Positions 9,513 through 19,538 of a stretch of DNA of 64,000 bases are shown piece after piece. The notes under the pieces were generated by a model. It was not told the DNA's origin. It searched no databases and was given only the letters and a program-made list of their open reading frames with translations. The translations under genes were made by a program, and so were the position numbers. The DNA is from Vavraia culicis subsp. floridensis (lineage: Eukaryota > Microsporidia > Pleistophoridae): positions 1 to 64,000 of the forward strand of contig NW_007360630.1 of assembly GCF_000192795.1 (NCBI RefSeq), in the 5' to 3' direction. Position 1 is the stretch's first letter. The number at the start of each line of letters is the position of its first letter.

Positions 9513-11096
9513 CTATTGATCACTCGATGTTTCCTGGCTGTCATGTTGATCCTCCGTGCGCAAATGGATCGAACTTTTACGGGAATTATTCTCATCAGAT
9601 ACTTCATGGCTTGATTCATCTTTTGCACTATTTACATCACTGCTATACTCATTATCGCCATAATTCGTACTCTTGCCCTCTTGTTCACCATTATTTCTGA
9701 TTCTTTTGCCAGGATCGAAGTTTATACCAGGACAAGTGCTCAGCTTGCCATCATCTTTGGTATTTTCATTGTGTTCGTGGTTATGTCCTCCATTTGATCT
9801 ACCATCGTGGTGATTAATACCAGAGTTCAAACCACGGTCACATCCATAGTTTACTTCAGGACCAGTTTGCGGTTCGTAGTCATCCCTACCATGTTCATCC
9901 GATTCATGGTCGTCTCCAACATTTATATTTACGATACAACCTTTGTCACCACCCAGTGAACCTCCTCCATCAGATGCATGACCATTTTTATCGTTTCTGA
10001 TGCTCATCATGCCGCCACATCTGCTCACGCCAGTTTCATTTCTGGAAGCAACATGATCATCTCCAACAGTATCATCACCATTGTGCCTGGTGAGCTCATT
10101 ATCTCCTCTCTGTGCACTCCGAAGTGTTCGAGTATTACCGGCATATACACCTCTAGCTTGCTTATGGCCATTCGAAGAATTATCAGAACAAAACGATTTC
10201 TTGTCAATTAGCACAATTTCGTTAGAAATCACGTCTTCTTGACACGAACTATCGGTAACATTAATCACCAAGATCGTGGCCTGTCGGCATATAAGCTTCT
10301 TATCGATGTCTATGCAATTATTTATGTAGCCAATCAAATAATTCACAGTTTCAAGCAGAACAAAAAGAGCGTACTGTGAAACTGTCCATTTTTTCTTGTT
10401 GCCACATTCATCGGTAAAACATGAGAGAATCTTTCCGGCCAGCAGCGTATCAGCGGCATCATTCACGCGAGCTGCACATTCCGGTCTGCAATGTCCGTTA
10501 TTCTCATCTTTGCGCGTGCCTGAAAGCAGCAAATTAATGATTTCCTTTCTCATCCTCTTCAAAAACTCAAGAGCAGCTTGTTTAAGATCAGGATTTTCTG
10601 TTAGATTCCTATTAAAACATTCAAACAGCGAGTCATCGTACAGTGCATTTCTTTGATCGCATGGAATCGCGAATATATCCTTTACATTTCCCTTCTTCTG
10701 TATGTAATAGCGCATTCTCTTCAGGATGTACAGCATGACTCTACGATCTATTATATTTTTTTTGATGTTTTTCTGGACATCTTCGAGCCAGCGTACATCG
10801 AGCCCCGTGTTACCTGATGGACGGCCACAACTGTAGTCGAACGATATGGCGCGATTGAAGGAATAAATTGAGTCGAACAGCACACCCTCGTTCTGTTTCC
10901 CTTTCATGTCTATCAAATCGGGCTTATTCATCAATTCATCACATTTTTGAAAAGAATTTGAGCCTTTACAGGAACATTTGTCGTCAGAAAACACGTTTTC
11001 AAGTTCACCACTACCAAATGGCGATGCATCCCCGCAACAACCTCCAAGACTAGATACTGACCCGTAACACATAAAAAGAACGAGCAAAACAAGCAT
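9513..11096 (-). CDS. Secreted Cys-rich protein with Asp/Gly/His/Ser-rich tail
   Basis: 527 aa, family not recognised. Residues 1-16 (MLVLLVLFMCYGSVSS) are a signal peptide followed at once by LGGCCGD. Residues 17 to about 310 are a Cys-rich, largely helical domain with about 20 cysteines, including CSCKG, CRPEC and CFTDEC, which suggests a disulphide-bonded extracellular fold. From about 311 to the end the protein is low-complexity: Asp, Gly, Asn, His, Ser and Glu with many GDD, DDH and HNGD runs, strongly acidic and His-rich. Spore-wall and polar-tube proteins of microsporidia can look like this, but that is inference. The ATG at 11096 lies 27 bases after a TATAAAAG box. There is no CCC motif. 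The tail could bind metal or be an unstructured surface coat. Confidence 0.75.
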   Translation of the reverse strand: MLVLLVLFMCYGSVSSLGGCCGDASPFGSGELENVFSDDKCSCKGSNSFQKCDELMNKPDLIDMKGKQNEGVLFDSIYSFNRAISFDYSCGRPSGNTGLDVRWLEDVQKNIKKNIIDRRVMLYILKRMRYYIQKKGNVKDIFAIPCDQRNALYDDSLFECFNRNLTENPDLKQAALEFLKRMRKEIINLLLSGTRKDENNGHCRPECAARVNDAADTLLAGKILSCFTDECGNKKKWTVSQYALFVLLETVNYLIGYINNCIDIDKKLICRQATILVINVTDSSCQEDVISNEIVLIDKKSFCSDNSSNGHKQARGVYAGNTRTLRSAQRGDNELTRHNGDDTVGDDHVASRNETGVSRCGGMMSIRNDKNGHASDGGGSLGGDKGCIVNINVGDDHESDEHGRDDYEPQTGPEVNYGCDRGLNSGINHHDGRSNGGHNHEHNENTKDDGKLSTCPGINFDPGKRIRNNGEQEGKSTNYGDNEYSSDVNSAKDESSHEVSDENNSRKSSIHLRTEDQHDSQETSSDQ

Positions 11097-11115
11097 ATCA
11101 ACACAGAAGCATTTC

Positions 11116-11123
11116 CTTTTATA
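11116..11123 (-). promoter_or_regulatory. TATA box (TATAAAAG) of Cys-rich secreted gene
   Basis: Reads TATAAAAG on the minus strand, 27 bases before the ATG, followed by GGAAATG and TTCTGTG. Order and spacing almost match the LRR gene element at 900-927. Confidence 0.6.
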
Positions 11124-13880
11124 CTTTTGAAATGATAAAGGATATGTTGACTTTTATTACCTGCAAGCCATCACATCAATATTTGAAGTACATTGGGCAG
11201 CATATTCCAGTGATATATGAGCAACCTGTCCCTTGACCATTACCACGGCAAAGCTATGTGTATTCAATCACGTGAAAACGTGCTATACGCAAAGCTAAAA
11301 GTAGGAAATTGTGATTGGTAGAAAGAGATAGTCGCCTCATACAGATGCTGTGTGCTGATTATAAACGGTAGTTTGCCGTTTAGCACCCAAAAAGTTGACT
11401 GTTAAATAATGATGTGTTACCGTAGAAAATATGATATTTCTTAGCAATAAATACTAAATTAAACATTATAACCGTGATGCAATCATAAAAGGAATATTTT
11501 TCTTCCCTTGCCTGACTATAATGAACATTTTACAGGAAACCTTTGTGAAGCCTTTCACAACACAACGTTTATTGCAATATAATCTTGTGTTGATGTATCC
11601 TAATGGGTTCAACTTAATATATCGCTTTACAATCAGTAAATATTTAATTTCTTAGCTTTTATTTGAGAGAAGCCAAACAGGCTGTATATCATAAATTTGT
11701 TGCCCACATACAATGCATCAGTGCTCTTCGAGCGCTCGTACCAATTTGTTTTGAAACCCTTGATCCATATTTAGAATCAACTACAACGTGTCTACCGGTA
11801 TGCCAGGTTTTGCAAGAATACCGTACCAACTGAAAAGTTCTTTACCAATGCGCTACGTAACCATGCGAACTCTTCTGTTCCTCTTTTCAGCGTGAACAGG
11901 CCTATACCAATGTGCTTTTTATGTTGGTATGTGTTCGTTTACAACCGATTCTACATCATTTTGAAAAGGTATTAAAATTTATCACGCCAATCCATGTCAG
12001 AGATGGCATGCAATAAAATTGCAGTTCTTTATCAGGTGTTGTTCACACGATGATTATGATTTTCATGATTAAAATGAAACATAGCAAATTAATCATTGCG
12101 TAACGCGTCGTATTTGATGGCAAAATTTTTGCTCTCGTTTGCAAAGAGAAGCGCGGTAACTCCTCATTTTATACGAAGAAATGAGGGCACAGCCTGCTCC
12201 AACACACTTATTAATTACCAGGTGTGTGACATGAGCACTAAAATATGCGATTGTTCATGAAGGTATGATTGCTCGCAAATCATTTCGTAAATAAACTTAA
12301 GGCTCAAAAAGTGACAGGAGAAAAAGCAAATGAGGACTATCTTAATAATCCAAACAAATGCAAGACAGGTAAATTCTAAGAAATTATTGCAATTCTTGGT
12401 TTCTAAACACACGTACCATGCTTGATATGAAGCACTTGCAAAGCTTTCATATGCATGTAGACAGTAACGACTTTCTGTTCGCCTGTGAGGATACGCTGCT
12501 AGACTATACTGTCGCACCTCGACTTTCTGGTGATAAAACCATTTTTTGCTCGAACTTTCTTATTTTGAGTGCGCATCAAAAATCACGGTAAAAGTCAAAA
12601 ATTTATTCACTGTTGTAGTTACTTTTCCTCGTTGAGACACTCAAACTTTGTGCATATTACGGCTCTTCATCACCAATCATGTCCGATAACGTCATTCATA
12701 ACGCATGCAGCCACCAAACAAGAAACAATTTTATCATACAATGGAAAGTATTGCGTTTAACTATGTAGTATAACGCGATGCTTGAGATGAAACTATGTGT
12801 TACTTGGATTAAGCATTGCAATACTGATTACGTTATTTGTTCTATAAACGGAGTTAAATTTGATCACTGGTTCTATAAATTTTTTTTGAGGTAATTTAGT
12901 ATTTTCAGATCATTTTCCCCGCTTTACCTTTTTGATAAAGGCTATAAAAAAATTGTTGGTTCAAAACCATGCTTTTACTTACATTGTTTGCGCTAAACGG
13001 CTGTGTGCATCTCAGTTGAAATAAATTTGGTGACATTTTCGTATTTTTTGTTTTAATGGAATGACAGGCAAAAATGTTTCAATTTTTATGTGAAAACACC
13101 ATTCACTCATCTTAAATCTACCAAACACTTTCTAAATCGTTTTTTTACACTTGTTGTGGTATTAAAAGGTTTTGTGTGATAATATGGAACTGTCAGATGT
13201 TGCAGACCAACTTTTTTGTTATTCCGAAGTGTTTTTGTTTTTTGCAAGGTACATTGTTATGGTACCTGTACAAGGTACGGCTAAACGCTGATCAATGGTG
13301 CGTTACTGCTATCTTATGGCGGCGGTTTGCGGTATGCTTTATAGTTTTTTGGGTATTACGGCCAAAATGCGATCAGGTCATGTTCTTGGACCATCACATC
13401 CTCTAGAGTGTGAAACTCCAAATCCGTAAGTGATGTACTGTTTCAGCCTTTTTGATGTTAAATGTTTTTATTCTCTGAATTCATCGCATTCACGATTCGT
13501 ATCTTTTCATTTGCCACAATTTGTCTGGTTGTTGCAAAGTAAATTATTTTAAAAAATTTTAGCTTTTTCTGTATCAGGAAAAAATTCCCTATGCCATGTT
13601 TTTACGCTTATAAACATTTTACTCAAAAAGCTTTATTTGAAGGTTAACGTAATCTCACACTTCATTTCTATATTTTCATAATTTTCAATATTTTGCAGTA
13701 TACCCAATCCAATGCGTTCATTATTTCACATTTTATCTCTCTTTGTACGTTATTAAATTCTAATTTTAACGGAAATGTGCATCATAGGGAATAATCCATT
13801 CTGATTTTATCTGCAATTTACGCTTTTAGTCACATCTCCCTGTAAAAATTATATTTAATTCGTGAACGAAACACCACTCC
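11124..13880. other. Large intergenic region, no supported gene
   Basis: 2.75 kb between two divergent secreted-protein genes. Short open frames at 12215-12517, 12569-12760 and 13176-13406 show no domain or promoter. A GGTTCAAAACC string at 12958 resembles a tRNA B box but no cloverleaf forms around it. Confidence 0.5.
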
Positions 13881-14867
13881 ATGCGTATTTTACACCTAAC
13901 AGCTTTCACATTTCTCATATTTCGGCAGACACATGTGGACATGGATAGTAGTTCAGCTCAAACACCAATTTCTGATGAAGGTTTTGTGGATGAACTTTTA
14001 TCACACCTGCAACAATTGCATGGTGATCTGGACCTAACGGATTTTCAAGAATTTGATGCGTATGTAGAGGGTGTAGATGATGAATATCTGAGCGCTAGCG
14101 ACATGAACTACGTAACAACACATGAATGGCCAGCATGTACCGTTGCTGAAATACGAAGGAAGATTCATACAAATTTAAAGGCAAGCGTAATGACCATGTG
14201 CGATAAATTTGGCTCTCTACTCATCGAATACGAAACGGATAGCAGTGCCGAGATGGAAATATTGATAACAAGGTATTTACTGGATTTTTTCCTGGCAATC
14301 AATGAAAAACTGGGAAATGACAGGTTCAAAAACACGCATAACTGGTTCGTAAAGTGTTTCTGTGATTTCCTACTGCTATTTAAAAGAGACATAGAACCTT
14401 TGCTTTCAAAGTACGGCATACTACACCCTGTTGAACAAGAAGACCAGTTTGATAAAGATTGGATGTTACTTATACAGATGTGCGAGATAGCCCTTGATCT
14501 TGTTCGGGAAAACTATGATCATTTCCAGCAGTCTCAGTTAAATTTGCGAATACTCGTACGAATTGTGAACTATTTTGAGGAGATCTGCATGTACATCACA
14601 ACTAAGTATCTTTGGATCGATGAAATCACAGAGTGTCTTTGTATAGATCAAATGATGCACGAGTTAACCGCTAAATTGCTGTTCTTCACTAATGCCATGG
14701 TTCTGATCATGGACACTAATTTTAAAGCCGTACCGATGGAAAAAATTTGTAAATGCGGTTTTTATCACAGAGAAGGAGCTGTTTTCAAGAGAAAAGACCA
14801 GGAAACAACGTGTTGCACCATGTGTTTGGTTCTATCTATCACTGAATCGTATTCTCTTGATAGATAG
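13881..14867 (+). CDS. Secreted hypothetical protein
   Basis: 328 aa, family not recognised. The N-terminus (MRILHLTAFTFLIF) is a short signal peptide. The mature part starts acidic (about residues 21-75) and continues as a mainly helical domain with Leu/Ile-rich amphipathic stretches. Cysteines are scattered and cluster near the C-terminus: CKCGF at about 286-290, then ETTCCTMC at about 306-313. The CxC/CxxC arrangement at the end could bind metal. A TATATTTAA box lies about 31 bases before the ATG and no CCC motif is present, so its start resembles the other secretory genes here. It could be another member of an expanded microsporidian secreted family. Function unknown. Confidence 0.65.
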   Translation: MRILHLTAFTFLIFRQTHVDMDSSSAQTPISDEGFVDELLSHLQQLHGDLDLTDFQEFDAYVEGVDDEYLSASDMNYVTTHEWPACTVAEIRRKIHTNLKASVMTMCDKFGSLLIEYETDSSAEMEILITRYLLDFFLAINEKLGNDRFKNTHNWFVKCFCDFLLLFKRDIEPLLSKYGILHPVEQEDQFDKDWMLLIQMCEIALDLVRENYDHFQQSQLNLRILVRIVNYFEEICMYITTKYLWIDEITECLCIDQMMHELTAKLLFFTNAMVLIMDTNFKAVPMEKICKCGFYHREGAVFKRKDQETTCCTMCLVLSITESYSLDR

Positions 14868-15427
14868 GCCTTGTAACGGGTTATTAAAAATATTTTTTGG
14901 AGCTCATGTTCTGTTTTTGTGGACAATACTGTCATGTTATGTAAACATGACCAAATTCCTGAAATATTTTATACAATCAGCCCCTGATCACGGAATATAA
15001 GGCAATTTCCAAACACGAGCAGGGGCGCATCGAAGTATGGTGGTCCCTTAATTGCTGTGTCAGCGGTACAGTCTATAACCGTGGAAGGCATTTCTGTTTC
15101 AATCTGTGCTTAGATATTTCAAGGGTTGCGCTATGAGAAGTTGTGCAGACCGGCTAAGTCCCAATTTCAAATTTATTTTTTATTTTTCTGATTCTATTTC
15201 TTTCATCAATGTTCCCATAAGAATTTGATGCTTCACCCTATCCCACACGGTTCTAAGTCAAAAGCGGACAAGGCACCAGGCTCACAAGTTAAAACTAAAA
15301 AATATTCCTTTTTAAGGAATAAGTAGCAAACAAAAGAAAAGCATGACACACCAACCAATTTAACATTTGCATACTTTAGGAACGAAATAAATTAAAAGTA
15401 TTTATTGAGTAATAATTTACCCATCCC
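14868..15427. other. Intergenic, nothing recognised
   Basis: 560 bases between two same-strand genes. A TATTTATTG box and the CCC motif of the RhoGAP gene lie at its right end. Confidence 0.5.
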
Positions 15428-17644
15428 ATGAAACAGGTGATTCAGTGCAAACGAAAGAAATTTGGACTGGTGGTCGAGGAGAAGCTGCTAAGCGTAAACG
15501 AGCGTATAAAACAATTCAACAAGCTCGAAACGGAGAAAAATGATCCAAAGGTGTACTTGGAGAGAAGACGGTCTGTGTTGGGCAGGTACGTGGTGTACGA
15601 GCCCGACAATAACGCAGGAAAGGTGCTCGATGACGAGTGTGGGTGCTCGTTCTGCCTGAAGGATCTTTACTACCACTTCTGCAAGAACTTTAACAAGCAC
15701 TACGACAACTGCCAGAACATCGGCAGCATCATGTTCTGCGAGTGTTACCTGATCAAATTGAAAAAGCAGCACAAGCTGGAGCAGCGTATAATCGAGAAGG
15801 TTATTGAAGAGTCTGAAGCACCGGTCAAAAGGGAAACGATCGAAATTGAGAGCAACGAGCAGGATCAGTACATCAGTGACGTGATAAAGAATGATGTGAG
15901 CACGGACGGCTTTGAAAACACAAAGAATGTGGATTTCAGGGTTCTGGAAGAAAAGTTGACCAGACAGACGCAAAACAACGAGTACGAGCGGTTTATGCGG
16001 CTGAGGGTGGCACAGGACTGCCGTAATAGCTGTTGTGTGGAGTGCGATGCGCTTCGAGCGGATCTTGGCCATGAGAACTCTCAGATTTGCGATAAGTGTT
16101 TGGAGCCCATCGTGAGGAGCGGTGAAAAAAGCCTTTGTTTTTGTGATGGGACGTTTGTTAAGCACAACAAATCGGCGAATGAGAGTATGAAGAGCTTTTT
16201 GGATGATTTAAAGGTGAAGCTGAAAATTAGGAGTGCACAGAAGCACAAGGAGAATGTGGAGATGGAAAATGTTGCGTTGTTTAAAGACCGGGATAGCGAT
16301 TTTATCGAAGATAGGAGGATAGACGATGTGCTGGACGGAAAGGGCGAAGAATTGGTCGAGAATGATGGATTGGTTGATATGGACAGGTGTGAGAAACCTG
16401 ATGAGGGATTGGTTGATACGGACAGGTGTGAGAAACCTGATGAGGAGTTAGCCGAAGCAAACGGTGAGGAGCACAGTAGGAGTGAAAAATCGGAAAAGGA
16501 CGAGTGCGCAGAGTTTGATGAGGAGCACGGTAAGAATGAAAAATCAGAAAAGAATGCGTGTGGAACGGGTGATGGAATGTCCGAATCAGCTAAAGATTTG
16601 AGTAAAGTCGTGAATGACGAGGATGATGCACAGGATGAGCTGAGCGAATCGACGGCAAGCAAAGTAAAAGTGGATGGTATCGATGTCGAGCCATTGAAGA
16701 ACACTGAAAACGAGAGAAATATGAATGAGAAAGGCGAAGAAGATGAGGCTGAGAGATCTGCTCACGTAGATTCATCGGTACACGCATCGGTAATAAGCGT
16801 GTGCTCCGCGAAGAACTGTGTGGGCCGCAGCTCAGCATACGTAAACTACTACGATCTAAACTACGAGGAGCAGTACTGGCTCGCTGTGTACTGCGTGCGT
16901 AAGATCGTGAAGATACTACCGGCCAAGAAGCGAAGAGTTTTAAACAACCTCCGGAAAATTGAAATATTTTTGCTGGGCGAGAAATTCAGCTATTTCTCAA
17001 AAGAGAAAGTCAATCCATTTATATTTGAGGTGTTGTCGTACTTTAGGGCACACGGTGTGCTCGTGCAGGGCCTGTTCAGGTTACCTGGCAAGCTCTCCAT
17101 ATACAACAAGATGCTGCATAACCTGAGAGAAGGCAAAAAAATAATTTTGGAAGAGTACAACATCAGAGACGTTGCGTCGTTTTTCAAGGCTTATATCAGG
17201 GAAGACCTGAATGGCATCATCGTGCCGTCCATCATAGAAACGATCTACGAGTGCTTTACTTCTGATTCCTACAAAATCAAGGACGAGGTTTCGCAGTATC
17301 TGCCGTTCGTTTTTCTGGGCGACAGGAGGGAGTTACTTATGCAGATATTGAGCCTGTACAAGCTGCTTGCTGCGAACAAGGACACTACAAATATGAACAT
17401 CACTAATCTTGCGATATGCTCGGCACCCTCGTTTTTTCCCAAACAGGTTATCACGGACTATCAGGTGGTTGTAAAGCAGATTCAGGTGATAGAAAATCTT
17501 TTCGGCCTGGACTACAAGCACGTCCCCATCAAATTTATTCAAAGAAGCAAGGAGTTCTCAAGGGAGGTAGAGATTACCGAGTCGGACGAGTATGACTACG
17601 GTTTCTCCGTGCTCAGCGCACAGGAAACGGAAATATCGTCGTAA
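15428..17644 (+). CDS. RhoGAP-domain protein with N-terminal Cys clusters
   Basis: 738 aa. The C-terminal third (about residues 525-710) is a RhoGAP domain: GLFRLPG carries the arginine finger (Arg551), followed by helices NIRDVASFFKAYIREDL and NLAICSAPSFFPK that match the conserved core. Such domains speed GTP hydrolysis by Rho-family GTPases in actin and polarity control. The N-terminal region (about 70-120 and 195-240) has two Cys-rich segments, CGCSFC with FCEC, and CCVEC with CDKC and CFC, which could be zinc-binding modules. The middle (300-440) is acidic with imperfect repeats of RCEKPDE and EKSEK type. The start has ACCCATCCC directly before ATG. Cys clusters joined to a RhoGAP recall LIM-RhoGAPs such as yeast Rga1, but I cannot confirm LIM spacing. 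Confidence 0.85.
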   Translation: MKQVIQCKRKKFGLVVEEKLLSVNERIKQFNKLETEKNDPKVYLERRRSVLGRYVVYEPDNNAGKVLDDECGCSFCLKDLYYHFCKNFNKHYDNCQNIGSIMFCECYLIKLKKQHKLEQRIIEKVIEESEAPVKRETIEIESNEQDQYISDVIKNDVSTDGFENTKNVDFRVLEEKLTRQTQNNEYERFMRLRVAQDCRNSCCVECDALRADLGHENSQICDKCLEPIVRSGEKSLCFCDGTFVKHNKSANESMKSFLDDLKVKLKIRSAQKHKENVEMENVALFKDRDSDFIEDRRIDDVLDGKGEELVENDGLVDMDRCEKPDEGLVDTDRCEKPDEELAEANGEEHSRSEKSEKDECAEFDEEHGKNEKSEKNACGTGDGMSESAKDLSKVVNDEDDAQDELSESTASKVKVDGIDVEPLKNTENERNMNEKGEEDEAERSAHVDSSVHASVISVCSAKNCVGRSSAYVNYYDLNYEEQYWLAVYCVRKIVKILPAKKRRVLNNLRKIEIFLLGEKFSYFSKEKVNPFIFEVLSYFRAHGVLVQGLFRLPGKLSIYNKMLHNLREGKKIILEEYNIRDVASFFKAYIREDLNGIIVPSIIETIYECFTSDSYKIKDEVSQYLPFVFLGDRRELLMQILSLYKLLAANKDTTNMNITNLAICSAPSFFPKQVITDYQVVVKQIQVIENLFGLDYKHVPIKFIQRSKEFSREVEITESDEYDYGFSVLSAQETEISS

Positions 17645-17866
17645 AGGATCTGTGACGGGCATAGCCATGTTTAAAAGGAATAGAGCGTTAAGCAGAGAAG
17701 TCATAATTAAAATAAGATGAGGTGTAAATCGAAGTTGTCTATGTTTCTAGACCGGCATAATCGCTGCTGAGAAGAACGTTTCAATGCACGGCCGATCATT
17801 TTCAACACCTTAGGTGGGAATTCTAGCTTCCCATGCCGTTTTTAAATCACAATTCTAAAATAGTAA
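17645..17866. other. Convergent 3' flank
   Basis: Short AT-rich stretch after the RhoGAP gene. Nothing recognised. Confidence 0.5.
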
Positions 17867-18133
17867 ATTTACCTACTGCTCCAGCCGCACTTCGCATCGC
17901 ATTTATTTCGATTGGTCACGCACAAAGATTTCATTGCATACGTGAACACGTACGATAATCCGCCGAGGGTGGTAATCACGGACACGTGTACGCTCATCAC
18001 TCAGCTTTTTAAGAAGCGCATGAATTATCACTGGGATGGCATATGTTTCTTCTACGTGGTTGCCGTTGCGCATCGCATACCGTGCACAGGTGCCGACCCT
18101 CTACCCGTCAATTACCTAAATCACACCCTTTAA
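17867..18133 (+). pseudogene. Possible transposase relic, no start codon
   Basis: An open frame entered from a stop codon, with no good ATG, whose composition is coding-like, unlike the AT-rich flanks. It reads HKDFIAYVNTYDNPPRVVIT, then DTCTLITQLF and later a Trp, Cys and His. The PPRVVITD block followed by a helix recalls the D-box of MULE-type transposases (xVIVTDxxxAL), but the other catalytic residues are missing. It overlaps the last bases of SEC13 on the other strand. It could be a fragment of a mobile element or chance. Confidence 0.2.
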
Positions 18134-18930
18134 TTAACGATATCCTCAACCTCAGTCTCCTTGAAATTGCCATTCTCATCAGGCACAAATGCTTTAAAAT
18201 TATTCTTCCCATATCCAACGGTAAGACAGAACCCCGTCTTGCTGAAACACAGCTCATAGCACTCCTCACCAATATCTATTCGCTGCTTCTTGTAGCCGTC
18301 CTTCTCCTTCGTGTAGATAATCACGCTCTTGTCGTCAGAACAGCTTGCGAAGCAGAACACCCCAAATTTGTTGGATGGACACACAGCAACATCATTCACC
18401 CTGTTCTCGTGGTCTGCACACGTCTCAAGCAGTTGATTATTGCCGTACAAATTCACCCTAAAGTCAATTCCTCCGCTCACCAGGTACTCGTCGTTACACG
18501 AGAGACACGTAACGCCGTACTCGTTCGAACTCATCTCGGTCGCACCGTACTCGGTGTCGGTCACCTTGTACGCCCTTATCTTGCCGTCTGCACAACCACA
18601 GAACACAGTAGCGTCCTTGTTGAACTGCCCCGCCAACGACGTAATGGCGCCCTCAAATACCTTGATGCGCTGTTTAAGCACGTGTTTCTTGCTATCCATG
18701 ACCCACAGGAGCAAATTGCCTGTGAAATCTGCGGATGCTATCATGTCTGTGCCACCAATGAAAATTGCCTTCGTCACCTCTGACTGGTGACCACCCAATT
18801 CGTACAAGAACCGCAAATTGTTGCTCTCCAATGCAAAAACACGCAGTTTCTTGTCCATGCTACCCGTCAGTGCCAGGTCCTCTGTGCTGTTGATCGACAC
18901 GCTGTTGATTGGATCGGTGTGCACTTCCAT
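18130..18930 (-). CDS. SEC13: Sec13, COPII coat and nuclear pore WD40 protein
   Basis: 266 aa. Six WD40 blades are visible. Conserved Sec13 features include the N-terminal HTDPINSVSINSTEDLALTG strand pair, SGGIDFRVNLYG, ENRVNDVAVCPS, FASCSDDKSVIIYTKE and GYGKNNFKAFVPDENGNF, all in the same order as yeast and human Sec13. The protein forms the outer COPII cage with Sec31 on ER-derived vesicles and is shared with the Y-complex of the nuclear pore. It is slightly shorter than yeast Sec13 (297 aa). The ATG follows ACCC directly, and TTTAAAAT lies 29 bases upstream. It is divergent from the zinc-knuckle gene and convergent with the RhoGAP gene. A long open frame on the opposite strand is a shadow of this gene. 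Confidence 0.85.
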   Translation of the reverse strand: MEVHTDPINSVSINSTEDLALTGSMDKKLRVFALESNNLRFLYELGGHQSEVTKAIFIGGTDMIASADFTGNLLLWVMDSKKHVLKQRIKVFEGAITSLAGQFNKDATVFCGCADGKIRAYKVTDTEYGATEMSSNEYGVTCLSCNDEYLVSGGIDFRVNLYGNNQLLETCADHENRVNDVAVCPSNKFGVFCFASCSDDKSVIIYTKEKDGYKKQRIDIGEECYELCFSKTGFCLTVGYGKNNFKAFVPDENGNFKETEVEDIVN

Positions 18931-19538
18931 GGGTACGAAATTTCAAAATATTTTAAATCGGCCTTTGCAGGCAGTACGCGTCACTTAGGAGCATCGCAGC
19001 GGTAAAAAAACGTAATTTCGTTGGGAAAAGAACATCTCGTGATATTTTGATGGTGCTGATCCTGAAACGAACAGCAACGTGAACAAATTCATCGCTGATC
19101 ATTGATGGTATTTCCGGAACGGTGAATGTTATGCTTTCTTGTGCCACTGGAGGAGAGCAACCCTAGAAAATTACAATATTTGTGTTTCACCCCTATCGCT
19201 CTAGAAAGGTTGCTCGTGCGGTCGTATCCAACCCGAAGAACTAGCAGGCGAATGAATGCTGAACCTATCAGATAGCGCTGCAGACCGCTGCTCCTATATT
19301 TTATCATTTCCCGTTCTAAAACGATTTTTAATCATGTATTGCTCATGGCATGTATTCCATCACACCCCCTGTTTTACGATCAATTCAGCGCACCGATGCT
19401 TATTGTACGAGTTATGCGGTCCATCCTTCCCTTTGATTGATTCACCTCCGGTCCTGGTTGCATCATTTTGTTTGAAACGCCGTTGTTACAGGCCGTCTTT
19501 AATTAAACCGCGTCTTTTCATTTAATCATACCCATTCA
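18931..19538. other. Divergent promoter region SEC13 / zinc-knuckle gene
   Basis: 608 bases. The SEC13 start elements are at its left end and the CATACCC element of the zinc-knuckle gene at its right end. No other gene is supported. Confidence 0.5.

Noticed and set aside
12955..12970. GGTTCAAAACC resembling a tRNA B box
   Set aside because: No A box or cloverleaf upstream.
18043..18783. 246-residue open frame opposite SEC13
   Set aside because: It is the antisense of a well-matched Sec13 coding sequence and has no domain of its own.
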